A DNA stretch of 64,000 bases from Bog-756 sp963699085 (lineage in GTDB: Bacteria; Actinomycetota; Acidimicrobiia; Acidimicrobiales; RAAP-2), in NCBI GenBank assembly GCA_963699085.1, contig CAVOTH010000004.1, positions 744,001 to 808,000 on the forward strand, written 5' to 3'. How positions within the stretch are numbered: position 1 is the first letter of the stretch; the number at the start of each line of letters is the position of its first letter. Under the pieces are notes generated by a model. The model was not told the origin of the DNA. It ran no database searches and worked only from the letters and a program-made list of their open reading frames with translations. Positions 43,086-55,574 of this stretch are shown here, piece after piece. Made by a program: the position numbers and the translations under genes.

Positions 43086-44108
43086 TCAGGCCCCTGCGCC
43101 TACGAGCAGCGACAGGTCGACCAATCTGTTCGCATAGCCCCACTCGTTGTCGTACCAACCGCTCACCTTGACGAGGGTGATCCCCGACGCCGAGGGCATC
43201 ACCATGGTGAGCCCGGAATCGAAGGTGCACGAAGCCGGGCTGCCCACGATGTCGGTGGAGACGATCGGGTCCTCGGTGTAATCGAGCACCCGTGACAAGG
43301 GTCCCGACGATGCTGCGGCGGCGAAGGCGTCGTTGACCTGTTGGACCGTGACCTCGCCGGGGATCACGGCGGTGAACTCGGTGATCGACCCGTCGGCCAC
43401 CGGCACCCGGAGAGCGCTCCCGTCGAGGCGGCCCTTCATGGATTCGAGGACCAGGGGGGTGGCCCGGGCCGCGCCCGTGGTCACCGGCACGATGTTGATC
43501 GACGCCGCCCGCGCCCGGCGCAGATCCTTGTGCGGCAGGTCGAGCAGGTTCTGGTCGTTGGTGAAGGCATGGACCGTGGTCATGAGACCGGACTCGATTC
43601 CGAATGCGTCATCCAGGACCTTGACCAGGGGCACGAAGCAGTTGGTGGTGCACGATGCGTTGGACACCACGACGTGCTTGGCCGGGTCGAATTCGTCGTC
43701 GTTCACGCCGATCACGAAGGTGGCGTCCACCTCGGTGCCCGGGGCCGAGATGATGACACGCTTCGCCCCGGCATCGATGTGGGTGCTCGCGGCCTCCTTG
43801 GTGGTGAAGTGCCCGGTCGACTCGATGACCACGTCGACCCCGAGCTCGGACCACGGAAGTGCCTTCGGGTCGCGCTCGGCCAGAACGACGATGGGCCCGG
43901 TGTCGAGCACCAGGTTGGAGCCTTCCACCGCGACATCACCGTCGAATCGGCCGTGGGTGGAGTCGTACTTGAGGAGGTGGGCCAGTGTTGCGGCCGAGGT
44001 GAGGTCGTTGACGGCGACCACCTCGACATCCGCTCCCAGGAGCCGCGCCGCCCGCAGATAGTTGCGACCGATGCGCCCGAAGCCGTTGATCCCGATCCGT
44101 ACGGTCAT
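43086..44108 (-). CDS. gap: Glyceraldehyde-3-phosphate dehydrogenase, type I
   Basis: The 340-residue protein has an N-terminal Rossmann fold (IGINGFGRIGRNYLRA; VVAVNDLT, where Asp35 favours NAD), the active-site ASCTTNC with Cys153, HAFTNDQNLLD, RARAASINIVPVTTGAA and the C-terminal WYDNEWGYANRLVDL. It oxidises and phosphorylates glyceraldehyde 3-phosphate. It is the first gene of the gap-pgk-tpiA-secG run. The 133 bp upstream, between gap and yvcK, hold no gene; in many actinobacteria whiA sits there. Confidence 0.96.
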   Translation of the reverse strand: MTVRIGINGFGRIGRNYLRAARLLGADVEVVAVNDLTSAATLAHLLKYDSTHGRFDGDVAVEGSNLVLDTGPIVVLAERDPKALPWSELGVDVVIESTGHFTTKEAASTHIDAGAKRVIISAPGTEVDATFVIGVNDDEFDPAKHVVVSNASCTTNCFVPLVKVLDDAFGIESGLMTTVHAFTNDQNLLDLPHKDLRRARAASINIVPVTTGAARATPLVLESMKGRLDGSALRVPVADGSITEFTAVIPGEVTVQQVNDAFAAAASSGPLSRVLDYTEDPIVSTDIVGSPASCTFDSGLTMVMPSASGITLVKVSGWYDNEWGYANRLVDLSLLVGAGA

Positions 44109-44241
44109 TGCTCTCGTGCCTCAATCCTTCGTCGAGTCGTCCTCATCGGGGGGCGAACCGCTCGCCTCCCGTCCCTCCGTCCCGTCGCCCCTCGCACACC
44201 TGGGGCATATCTACGCTACGACATTCGGGGTGCCTCGGGCA

Positions 44242-45150
44242 TCATCCGAGCAGATCAGCGAGGGTCTCCGCCAGTTTGGAGGAATCGTGGGCCAGCCCGT
44301 GGGGCCTGGCCAGGGGGACGTCGACCACCGGAACGGGCGGCCGGCCCACCGCGATTCCCGCCGAATCGCACACCACGACGTCCACTACCACCCCGTGGGC
44401 GAGGAGGGCATCCACGTGCATGGCCACGTCGAATGAGGCCGTTTCGGGCTCCTGGGGGTGCAGATTGCAAACGTAGACCCGTCGGGCGGAAGCTCGGTTG
44501 ATCCCGTCCCTGATTTCTGGCACGGCCACGGCGGCCAGAACGCTGGTGAACAGCGATCCGGGGCCAAGGACGATCTGGTCGGCGACGTCCAGGGCCTCGA
44601 TGGCGGCCTCCGGGGCCGGCGGGTCGGCGGGGACCAGTGACACCCGGTGGATGTGGTCGGTGCCGTTCACGGCCACCTGGCCGGTCACCTGTCCGCACTC
44701 GGCGTCGGCCTTCAGGACCACCGGCTCGGTCGTCGTGGGCAGGACCCGGCCGGTCACCCCGAGAAGCCGGCAGGCTTCGTCGAGGGCGGTCACCGGGTCG
44801 CCGGTCGTGTCGATCAATCCGGCCAGGACCAGGTTGCCGAGGGAGTGCCCGGCGAGCTCCTCCTCGGTGAACCGGCGATCGAAGGCGGTGGCGAAGATCG
44901 ATCCGGGCTCGGCCAGCGCGATCAGGCACATCCGCAGGTCCCCCGGCGGGATGATGTGCAACAACTCGCGCAGGCGACCAGATGATCCCCCATCGTCGGC
45001 CACCGACACGATGGCCGTCACCCGGTCGGTGTAGGTGCGCACCGCACGCAAGGTGGCGGCGAGACCGTGTCCACCGCCGATGGCCACCACCCGTGGCCCC
45101 GATCCCCCGGCCGATCGGTCGTTAGACCCATGGCCCTCCATCGGGCTCAT
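44242..45150 (-). CDS. yvcK: Gluconeogenesis factor YvcK/CofD-like, UDP-sugar-binding protein
   Basis: The 302-residue protein has the family core: VVAIGGGHGLAATLRAVR, VTAIVSVADDGGSSGRLR, IIPPGDLRMCLIAL, LAGHSLGNLVLAGL, IVLGPGSLFTSVLAAVAVPEI, and YVCNLHPQEPETASF. Family members bind UDP-GlcNAc and affect carbon metabolism and cell-wall synthesis. It overlaps rapZ by 4 bp (ATGA) and is followed by gap with whiA absent. Confidence 0.9.
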   Translation of the reverse strand: MSPMEGHGSNDRSAGGSGPRVVAIGGGHGLAATLRAVRTYTDRVTAIVSVADDGGSSGRLRELLHIIPPGDLRMCLIALAEPGSIFATAFDRRFTEEELAGHSLGNLVLAGLIDTTGDPVTALDEACRLLGVTGRVLPTTTEPVVLKADAECGQVTGQVAVNGTDHIHRVSLVPADPPAPEAAIEALDVADQIVLGPGSLFTSVLAAVAVPEIRDGINRASARRVYVCNLHPQEPETASFDVAMHVDALLAHGVVVDVVVCDSAGIAVGRPPVPVVDVPLARPHGLAHDSSKLAETLADLLG

Positions 45151-45998
45151 CGGTCCACGTCGCGGTGGAAGACCGTCGTGGGGAATCCATGGTCGTCCAG
45201 TCGGCGGGACAGCTCTTCGGCCAGGACCACCGAGCGGTGACGGCCTCCGGTACAGCCCATGGCGACGGTGAGGTAGGACTTGCCCTCTTTGATGTAGGCC
45301 GGGATGAGCATGCGCAGGAGATCGTCGAGCTTGTCGAGGAATTGGAGCGTCTCGGGCCGGTCCAGGACGTAACTGCGCACCTCGGGGTCGAGGCCGCTGT
45401 GGCTCCGCAGTGACTCGTCCCAGTACGGATTGGGCAGGAAGCGACAGTCGAACAGGAGGTCGACGTCGAGCGGTACGCCGTGCTTGAAGCCGAATGAGAG
45501 GACGGAGGTCTGCATGGTGCTGCCGGACTCCTCGTCGCCGAAGACCTCCAGCAGGCGCGACCGGAGCTGGTTGGTGTTGAGCTCGCCGGTGTCGATGACC
45601 AGGTCGGCCCGGTCGCGCAGTCCCGCCAGAAGTGCCCGCTCGTCGGCGATCGAGTCCATGACCCCCCGAGCCGCCTGCGGGTGCCGGCGGCGGGTCCCCT
45701 CGAATCGACGGATCAGCACGTCATCGGGCGCATCGAGGAAGACGATCCGCACCCGGTTCCGTCCGACCAGGAGCGCGTCGACGGCGGGAAGCACGTCGTC
45801 GAGGTCTCCCCCACCCCGCCCGACCACGAAGGCCACCCGCTCCATCTCCGAGCCGGTTCCGTCCACCAGCTCGGACACCTTGGAGATGAGGGCCGACGGC
45901 ATGTTGTCGATCACGAACCAGCCGAGGTCCTCCAGGGTGGCACCCGCGGTCGAACGGCCCGCACCGGACATGCCGGTCACCACCAGGTACTCACTCAT
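45147..45998 (-). CDS. rapZ: RapZ/YvcJ-type nucleotide-binding protein
   Basis: The 283-residue protein has a P-loop GMSGAGRST (residues 9-17, with Arg in the usual Lys position, as is common in actinobacterial members), DLGWFVIDNMPSALI, VFLDAPDDVLIRRFEGTRRRHP, DTGELNTNQLRSRL and the C-terminal GCTGGRHRSVVLAEELSRRL. In E. coli RapZ controls glmS mRNA by binding GlmZ RNA; the actinobacterial role is less clear. Gene order uvrC-rapZ-yvcK is conserved. It begins 25 bp after the uvrC stop. Confidence 0.92.
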   Translation of the reverse strand: MSEYLVVTGMSGAGRSTAGATLEDLGWFVIDNMPSALISKVSELVDGTGSEMERVAFVVGRGGGDLDDVLPAVDALLVGRNRVRIVFLDAPDDVLIRRFEGTRRRHPQAARGVMDSIADERALLAGLRDRADLVIDTGELNTNQLRSRLLEVFGDEESGSTMQTSVLSFGFKHGVPLDVDLLFDCRFLPNPYWDESLRSHSGLDPEVRSYVLDRPETLQFLDKLDDLLRMLIPAYIKEGKSYLTVAMGCTGGRHRSVVLAEELSRRLDDHGFPTTVFHRDVDR

Positions 45999-46023
45999 CG
46001 TCCCGCTTTCCTACGTCGCTCGG

Positions 46024-47958
46024 TCATCGATCCGGGGACAGCGGCGTATGGAGCCGCTCATAGACGGCACTGCCGACGTCAGCCGGCAACCACGATAGGC
46101 CCATCAACTCTTCGCGGGACGCCTTTCGCAGCTCGCCGAGGCCGCCGAACTGCTCGACCAGTCGGGACCGTCGCTTGGGTCCGAGGCCGGGAACACCGTC
46201 GAGGGCGCCCACGGTCATCCGCTTTCCCCGCAGGGTGCGGTGGTACGAGATGGCGAACCGGTGGGCCTCGTCGCGCAGTCGTTGCAGCAGGTAGAGGGCC
46301 TCGGACTGGCGGGGTAGCCGCACCGGTACCGATGACCCGGGCAGGTAGACCTCTTCGAACTGCTTGGCCAGGGAGGCGATCGGCACCCGCTCGGACAGCC
46401 CCAGACGCTCGAGGACCTGCATGCCGACATGGAGCTGTCCGAGGCCGCCGTCGACCAGCAGCAGCTGGGGTGGATAGGCGAATCGCCGGCGGGCGACGGT
46501 CGGTGCCGATCCTCCCTCGTCCTCATCGCCGCCCGCGGTGCCGTCCCCGGCTGCGGGCCGCTCCGACACGGTCCGCTCCTCGTCGAGCAGTGCCGTCAGG
46601 CGTCGGGTCAGGACCTCCTCCATGGCGGCGTAGTCGTCGTTGCCGGCCACGGTCGCCACCTTGAAGTGCCGGTAGTCGCTCTTCTTCGGGAGCCCGTCCT
46701 CGAAGACGACCATGGAGCCGACGTAGTCGGTCCCCTGCAGGTGGCTCATGTCGTAGCACTCGATCCGCAGCGGGGCGGCGGGCAGGTGCAGTTCGCGCTG
46801 CAGTGCCTCGATGGCTCGGGCCCGGCTGTTGTGGTCCGAGGTGCGCTGCAGGCGATGGCGGACGAAGGCCTCACCGGCGTTGTGTTCCACCGTCTCCAAC
46901 AGCGCACGTTTGGGCCCGCGCACCGGCACCCGGACAGCCACCGGACCGCCCCGCCGCTCGGCCAGGTACTCCGACACCGCTTCGTGGTCGGCGGGCATGT
47001 TCGGGACCAGGATCTGGCGGGGCACACCGGAGACGGGGTCGGCGTAGATATCGACCAGTAGCCGTTCGATCATCTCTTCGGGACCCAGGTCCTCGGCCTT
47101 GTCGACGAAGATGGCGGACCGGCCCACAACGTGGCCGGCCCGGACGTGGAACACCTGCACCGCCGCTTCCAGCTCGTCTTCGGCGAGGGCCAGAACGTCG
47201 AGATCCTCGGGGCGGTCGAGCTCCATCTGACGGACGGCGTCCGCCGCTCGGACCGCGTCGAGCTTGTCCCGCAGCACGCCCGCCCGTTCGAAGTCGAGGG
47301 CGGTCGACGCCTCGCGCATGGCCGATTCGAGACTGGCCTCGAGGGCCGCCGTGTCCCCGGCCAGGAACGTGGCCAGATCCCCCACCAGGCGGTCGTACTC
47401 CTCATGGGTCACCTCGCCCACGCAGGGGCCTGAGCACCGCTCGATGTGGAAGAGCAGGCAGGGCCGCCCCAGGCGCTCATGATTCCGGAACTTGGCATCC
47501 GAGCAGGTGCGGACCGGAAACGACCGCAACAGCAGGTCCAGGGTCCCCCGGATGGCTCCGACGTTCGGGTAGGGCCCGAAGTAACGGACCCCGGTCCGCT
47601 TGCGACCCCGGACCACCGCCGGCTTCGGCCATTCGTCGTTCACGGTGAGAGCCAGCCACGGATAGCTCTTGTCGTCCTTCAACCGGACATTGAACCGGGG
47701 CTGGAACTGCTGGATCAGGTTGTGCTCGAGAAGCAGCGCCTCGGCTTCCGTGCCGACCACCATCCATTCCACGTGATCCGCCGACTCGACCATCTGAGCC
47801 GTCCGCAAGGCCAGGTTGGCCGGGTCCTGGAAGTACGAGTTGATCCGGGACCGCAACGACTTGGCCTTGCCCACGTAGATGATCCGACCGTCGCCGTCAA
47901 TGAATTGGTAGGACCCGGGCTCGTCGGGGATTGTGCCGGACGGAGGTCGGGTGGCCAC
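46024..47958 (-). CDS. uvrC: UvrABC excinuclease subunit C
   Basis: From GTG 47958 the protein has 644 residues; the frame extends 26 codons further but that part is Arg-rich. Domains in order: GIY-YIG nuclease (PGSYQFIDGDGRIIYVGKAK; 3' incision), a Cys region (CLLFHIERCSGPCVGEV), the UVR motif (ALDFERAGVLRDKLDAV), the RNase-H-like 5' nuclease (IECYDMSHLQGTDYVGSMVV, LLLVDGGLGQL) and a C-terminal helix-hairpin-helix pair (GVPGLGPKRRSRLVEQFGGL). It makes both cuts around a DNA lesion after UvrB loading. uvrA and uvrB are 1.4-6.7 kb away. Confidence 0.96.
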   Translation of the reverse strand: MATRPPSGTIPDEPGSYQFIDGDGRIIYVGKAKSLRSRINSYFQDPANLALRTAQMVESADHVEWMVVGTEAEALLLEHNLIQQFQPRFNVRLKDDKSYPWLALTVNDEWPKPAVVRGRKRTGVRYFGPYPNVGAIRGTLDLLLRSFPVRTCSDAKFRNHERLGRPCLLFHIERCSGPCVGEVTHEEYDRLVGDLATFLAGDTAALEASLESAMREASTALDFERAGVLRDKLDAVRAADAVRQMELDRPEDLDVLALAEDELEAAVQVFHVRAGHVVGRSAIFVDKAEDLGPEEMIERLLVDIYADPVSGVPRQILVPNMPADHEAVSEYLAERRGGPVAVRVPVRGPKRALLETVEHNAGEAFVRHRLQRTSDHNSRARAIEALQRELHLPAAPLRIECYDMSHLQGTDYVGSMVVFEDGLPKKSDYRHFKVATVAGNDDYAAMEEVLTRRLTALLDEERTVSERPAAGDGTAGGDEDEGGSAPTVARRRFAYPPQLLLVDGGLGQLHVGMQVLERLGLSERVPIASLAKQFEEVYLPGSSVPVRLPRQSEALYLLQRLRDEAHRFAISYHRTLRGKRMTVGALDGVPGLGPKRRSRLVEQFGGLGELRKASREELMGLSWLPADVGSAVYERLHTPLSPDR

Positions 47959-48195
47959 GCCACCAGTGTGCCGCGGCCGGGACCCGCGTCGATCCCTCCT
48001 CCCTCTCGATGGCTCCGAAAGAGGCCGTGAAACCATCCGGAGCGCGATCGCAGGTCACAGGCAATACACTGACCAGTACGCCGGCCTGGTTTCCGGCGAC
48101 ATCTACCGCACCGGGGCCGACATCCCCGCGGATGGGCGACCAGGCTGTCCCCGCCGGCCATAACCGGAGCGCCTCCCCGAGGAGGTCATACCGAC

Positions 48196-49311
48196 ATGCT
48201 GCGCTTACAGAAGGCACTTCCCGACCGATACACGTGCGCGGACCCCCAGGAGCTGTCCTCCTGGATCCGGGACGCCAAGGCCACACTGGGCCCACGGGTG
48301 TTCATCCTGGGCCACCACTACCAACGCGACGAGGTCATGGCCTGGGCCGACGCCCGGGGGGACTCGTTCGGACTCTCCCGCATCGCCGCCGACCAGACCG
48401 AGGCCGAATTCGTCGTGTTCTGCGGGGTCCACTTCATGGCCGAATCCGCCGACATCCTCACCGGTGAGCACCAACAGGTCCTCCTCCCGGACCTCAATGC
48501 CGGGTGCTCGATGGCCGACATGGCCGACATCGACTCGGTCGAGGAGGCCTGGGAGACCCTGGCCGCGGTCACCGACATCGAGCGGGTCGTCCCGGTGACG
48601 TACATGAACTCATCCGCCGCCCTGAAGGCGTTCGTGGGCCGCAACGGCGGCGTCGTGTGTACCTCCTCGAACGCCCGGGCCGTACTGACCTGGGCCCTGG
48701 GCGACGAAGGAAGCGGGCGGACCCGTGGCGATCAGGTGCTGTTCTTTCCCGATCAGCACCTGGGTCGCAACACGGGCTACGAGCTCGGCTACGGAGCGGA
48801 CGACATGGCGGTGTGGAACCCCCGCCTCACCTCCGGCGGCCTGGACGAGGCGAAGCTCAAAGAGTCGACCCTGCTGCTGTGGAAGGGCCACTGCTCGGTC
48901 CACCAGCGGTTCCGGCCGGCCCATATCGACGCCTTCCGGGCCGAGCACCCCGGCGGCATCGTCGTGGTCCATCCCGAGTGCGCCCACGATGTCGTGGAGG
49001 CTGCCGACCAGGTCGGGTCCACCGACTACATCATCAAGGCGGTTGCCGAGGCACCGGCCGGCTCGGTGATCGGTGTGGGGACCGAGATCCACCTGGTCAA
49101 TCGGCTCGACGCCGAGACCCCGGACAAATCGATCGTCTCGCTCGACCCCCTGGTGTGCCCGTGCTCGACCATGTTCCGGATCGACGCCGCCCACCTGGCC
49201 TGGGTGCTCGAGGGACTCGTCGACGGTGAGGTCCGCAATCGGATCACCGTCGACGATGACACCGCCGAATGGGCCCGTGTGGCGCTGGAGCGGATGTTGG
49301 CCACGGTCTGA
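48196..49311 (+). CDS. nadA: Quinolinate synthase A
   Basis: The 371-residue protein (ATG 48196, SD AGGAGGT about 9 bp upstream) condenses iminoaspartate with dihydroxyacetone phosphate to quinolinate for NAD synthesis. It has FILGHHYQRDEV, FVVFCGVHFMAESADIL and Cys ligands for the 4Fe-4S cluster in LNAGCSMADMA, HPECAHDVV and LVCPCSTMFRI, plus TYMNSSAALKA and FFPDQHLGRNT. nadB and nadC are not in this window. It is divergent from uvrC and converges with uvrA. Confidence 0.95.
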   Translation: MLRLQKALPDRYTCADPQELSSWIRDAKATLGPRVFILGHHYQRDEVMAWADARGDSFGLSRIAADQTEAEFVVFCGVHFMAESADILTGEHQQVLLPDLNAGCSMADMADIDSVEEAWETLAAVTDIERVVPVTYMNSSAALKAFVGRNGGVVCTSSNARAVLTWALGDEGSGRTRGDQVLFFPDQHLGRNTGYELGYGADDMAVWNPRLTSGGLDEAKLKESTLLLWKGHCSVHQRFRPAHIDAFRAEHPGGIVVVHPECAHDVVEAADQVGSTDYIIKAVAEAPAGSVIGVGTEIHLVNRLDAETPDKSIVSLDPLVCPCSTMFRIDAAHLAWVLEGLVDGEVRNRITVDDDTAEWARVALERMLATV

Positions 49312-49325
49312 CCACGAACAGTCCG

Positions 49326-49338
49326 GGCCGGCGTTCCT

Positions 49339-49348
<10 letters not shown>
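49326..49348. terminator. Hairpin at the nadA/uvrA convergence
   Basis: GGCCGGC (49326-49332) and GCCGGCC (49342-49348) form a perfect 7-bp stem with a 9-nt loop. It lies between the nadA stop and the last codons of uvrA, spanning the uvrA stop (49339-49341). A two-way terminator is likely, though no T tract follows. Confidence 0.4.
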
Positions 49349-52428
<3,080 letters not shown>

Positions 52429-52473
52429 GGCGAGGAGGATACCGGTGCGGGGGCGGGGTCTCGCCGGTCCTGG

Positions 52474-54678
52474 TCAAGTCGGCACAGGGACGTCGACGTC
52501 CGCCGTCTCGCCGGGAAGGACGGGAGAGCCGTCGACCGGGTCGCGGCTCAACAGGGCCCGTAGTTCGGAGATCTCATCACGGATGAGCGCCGCCTCCTCG
52601 AACCGGAGTTCCTCGGCCGCCTTGATCATCTCGGTGTCGAGCCGGTGGATGAGACTGGACAGCTCGTCGGCATCCGGGCCCAGCGCGTGGGCCATCTCGG
52701 CGGCCACGGCCCGGGGGTCCACCGAGGTGCGCTGTCCCCCTCTTCCCTTGGAGCGGGGGCCCTTCACGGCGGACAAGCCGGTCATCATGGCGCCGCCGGC
52801 GGTGAAGGAGTCGCCCCGCACCCGCTCGAGGATGTCGGTGACCGACTTGGTGATGGATGTGGGGTCGATGCCGTGAGCCTCGTTGTAGGCGATCTGGCGG
52901 GCCCGACGGCGTTGGGTCTCACCGATGGCGGCCGTCATCGAGTCGGTCACCCGGTCGGCGTACATCACGACGCGGCCGTTGACGTTCCGGGCGGCCCGTC
53001 CCATGGTCTGGATCAGGGACGACGACGACCGCAGGAAGCCTTCCTTGTCGGCATCCAGGATGGCCACCAGGGCGACCTCGGGAAGGTCCAGGCCCTCGCG
53101 GAGCAGATTGATGCCCACCAGGACATCGAAGACACCGAGGCGAAGCTCGCGGAGGAGTTCGATCCGGGCCATGGTGTCGACGTCGGAGTGGAGGTACTGG
53201 ACCCGGACACCCTGCTCGGCCAGGTAGTCGGTCAGATCCTCGGCCATCTTCTTGGTGAGGGTGGTGATCAGCACCCGGTTGCCGGCCGCCACCGTGGCGT
53301 CGATCCGCTCGCGGAGATCGTCGATCTGCCCGGTGGTGGGCCGGATGTCGACTTCGGGGTCGACCAGGCCGGTGGGGCGGATGACCTGCTCGACGACATT
53401 GGTGCTGTGCTCGAACTCCCACGGGCCGGGCGTGGCTGACAGCAGGACGGTCTGGCCCGTCCGCTCGGTGAACTCCTCGAAGCGGAGGGGCCGATTGTCC
53501 ATGGCCGAGGGCAACCGGAACCCGTGGTCCACCAGCGTCTCCTTGCGGGACCGGTCCCCGGCGTACTGGCCGCGGATCTGGGGCACGGCGACATGGGACT
53601 CGTCCAGAACGACCAGGAAGTCCTTGGGGAAGAAGTCGAGCAGGGTGTAGGGCGCCTCACCCGGGGCCCGACCGTCCAGATGGCGGCTGTAGTTCTCCAC
53701 CCCGCTGCAGACGCCGGTTTCGGCGAGCATCTCGAGGTCGTACTCGGTCCGCATCCGGAGCCGCTGGGCTTCCAGCAGCTTGCCGGCCTCCTGCAGCTCG
53801 GTGAGCCGGGCCCGGAGTTCGTCTTCGATGCTGAGTACCGCCCGGCGCATCCGCTCGTCACCCGTGCCGTAGTGGGTATTGGCGAATACCACCAGGTCCT
53901 CGAGTTCGTCGCCGATCTCACCGGTGAGGACGTCGAACGGGCGGATCCGCTCGACGGTATCGCCGAAGAACTCGACCCGGACGGCTCGGGACTCGTAGGC
54001 GGGGTGGATCTCGACGGTGTCACCGTGCACCCGGAACTGACCCCGGCTGAGTGTGACGTCGTTGCGTGAGTACTGGAGCTCGACCAGGCGCTTCAGCAGG
54101 GACCGCTGTTCGTATTCCTCGCCCGGGTGGAGGGCCACGATCCGGTCGCGGTACTCGTCAGGCGACCCCAGGCCGTAGATGCAGGAGACCGACGCCACGA
54201 CGATGGTGTCGGGACGCATCAGCAGTGACGAGGTCGATGCATGGCGCAGGCGGTCGATCTCGTCGTTGATGGACGAGTCCTTCTCGATATAGGTGTCCGA
54301 GCTCGGGACATAGGCCTCGGGCTGGTAGTAGTCGTAGTACGAGACGAAGTATTCGACCCGGTTCTTCGGGAAGAACTCCTTCAGCTCCGCCGCCAGCTGG
54401 GCGGCCAGCGATTTGTTCGGCTCGATGATTAGCGTCGGGCGCTGCACCGCCTCGATGGTCCAGGCGATGGTGGCCGTCTTGCCTGACCCGGTGATGCCGA
54501 GGAGGGTCTGGTACCGGTCCCCGCGCTCCAGCCCCTCGACCAGCCCGGCGATGGCCTGGGGCTGGTCACCGGCGGGTCGGAAGGGCGAGATGACCTCGAA
54601 GGGTGGCACGCCCTGGATGGTACCGGTCGGGTGTGACATCCCCTCCAGCACGCGGAACGCCTCGCGGTCATACTGCAC
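52474..54678 (-). CDS. uvrB: UvrABC excinuclease subunit B
   Basis: The 734-residue protein has Walker A LLGITGSGKTATIAW (about residues 59-73), the lesion-probing hairpin YYDYYQPEAYVPSSDTY, DESHVAVPQIRGQY (Walker B region), ATPGPWEFEHS, helicase motifs LLREGLDLPEVALVAILDADKEG and QTMGRAARNVNGRVVMYAD, and the C-terminal UVR motif ELRFEEAALIRDEISEL that contacts UvrC. It verifies damage and positions UvrC. GTG 54678 is used; ATG at 54639 (MSHPTGTIQGV) is an alternative start. It lies 45 bp upstream of uvrA on the same strand, so uvrB-uvrA form a transcript. Confidence 0.96.
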   Translation of the reverse strand: MQYDREAFRVLEGMSHPTGTIQGVPPFEVISPFRPAGDQPQAIAGLVEGLERGDRYQTLLGITGSGKTATIAWTIEAVQRPTLIIEPNKSLAAQLAAELKEFFPKNRVEYFVSYYDYYQPEAYVPSSDTYIEKDSSINDEIDRLRHASTSSLLMRPDTIVVASVSCIYGLGSPDEYRDRIVALHPGEEYEQRSLLKRLVELQYSRNDVTLSRGQFRVHGDTVEIHPAYESRAVRVEFFGDTVERIRPFDVLTGEIGDELEDLVVFANTHYGTGDERMRRAVLSIEDELRARLTELQEAGKLLEAQRLRMRTEYDLEMLAETGVCSGVENYSRHLDGRAPGEAPYTLLDFFPKDFLVVLDESHVAVPQIRGQYAGDRSRKETLVDHGFRLPSAMDNRPLRFEEFTERTGQTVLLSATPGPWEFEHSTNVVEQVIRPTGLVDPEVDIRPTTGQIDDLRERIDATVAAGNRVLITTLTKKMAEDLTDYLAEQGVRVQYLHSDVDTMARIELLRELRLGVFDVLVGINLLREGLDLPEVALVAILDADKEGFLRSSSSLIQTMGRAARNVNGRVVMYADRVTDSMTAAIGETQRRRARQIAYNEAHGIDPTSITKSVTDILERVRGDSFTAGGAMMTGLSAVKGPRSKGRGGQRTSVDPRAVAAEMAHALGPDADELSSLIHRLDTEMIKAAEELRFEEAALIRDEISELRALLSRDPVDGSPVLPGETADVDVPVPT

Positions 54679-54716
54679 CGGCGGCCGGACCGACCGGTCC
54701 CGAGGGGAGGAGGACC

Positions 54717-55574
54717 GTGGACCAGCCCATCTTCGCCGGGCGATTCGAGGGCCGGGTGGCCGTCGTGACCGGGGCCTCGACCGATCCCGGGATCGGGACG
54801 GCGTGCGCCCGACGCCTGGCCCGAGAGGGTGCCTCCGTGGTGATCAACGCCCGGGGCGAGGAGCGCCTGCGGGACGTGGAGCGTGCCCTGCGGGCCGAGG
54901 GCCTCTCCATCGTCGCCTGCCCCGGTGCCGCCGGGGCAGAAGGGATGGCCACCCGTCTGGTGGACACTGCACATGAGGCATTCGGAGGGGTCGACCTCCT
55001 GGTCAACACCGTCGGGGGGGTCCCGTTCGTCGGGTCGGCGCTCGACCTCACCCGGGACGATCTGTTGGCGACCGTGGAACTCAACACCTGGCCGACCCTC
55101 GCCCTCATCCAGGCGGCGATGGAGCGGGGCCTCGCCGACGGCGCCGGCGCCGTGGTCAACATCTCCAGCGGATCGCCCGGCAAGACCACTCCCACCATGG
55201 CCGCCTACGCCGCCGCCAAGTCGGCGTTGAACGCTCTCACCCGCACGTTGGCCAATGATCTGGGACGCCGCGGGGTACGGGTCAATGCCGTCAGCCCCGG
55301 GCTCACCCGGACCGAGGCCACCCGGGACATCTGGGGATCGGACGTGGGTGAGGCGGCCGGTCGCCACATCCTGCTCGGGCGGCTCACCGAGGCCGAGGAT
55401 GTGGCGGCGGCGGTGTCATTCCTACTGTCCACGGATGCCGAGTCGATCACCGGAGTGCTGCTGGACGTCGACGGAGGAAACCACATCGATACCGGGTCGT
55501 GGTCGCCGTTCAGCCCCGACGCCATCGGACAGTCAGGAGGGGCTCCTACGGCGTCCGGGCCGCGGGTGGTCTGA
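54717..55574 (+). CDS. Short-chain dehydrogenase/reductase (SDR)
   Basis: From GTG 54717, preceded by GGGGAGGAGG, the protein has 285 residues. Motifs: VAVVTGASTDPGIGTACARRL (cofactor loop, with an unusual Asp-Pro insertion before GIG), VVINARGEERL, LLVNTVGG, VVNISSGSPG, AYAAAKSALNALT (catalytic Tyr/Lys) and VNAVSPGLTRTEA, then GVLLDVDGG. NADP(H) is likely from the Arg after the second strand. The substrate is unknown. It is divergent from uvrB and overlaps the downstream GNAT gene tail-to-tail by 29 bp. Confidence 0.85.
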   Translation: MDQPIFAGRFEGRVAVVTGASTDPGIGTACARRLAREGASVVINARGEERLRDVERALRAEGLSIVACPGAAGAEGMATRLVDTAHEAFGGVDLLVNTVGGVPFVGSALDLTRDDLLATVELNTWPTLALIQAAMERGLADGAGAVVNISSGSPGKTTPTMAAYAAAKSALNALTRTLANDLGRRGVRVNAVSPGLTRTEATRDIWGSDVGEAAGRHILLGRLTEAEDVAAAVSFLLSTDAESITGVLLDVDGGNHIDTGSWSPFSPDAIGQSGGAPTASGPRVV

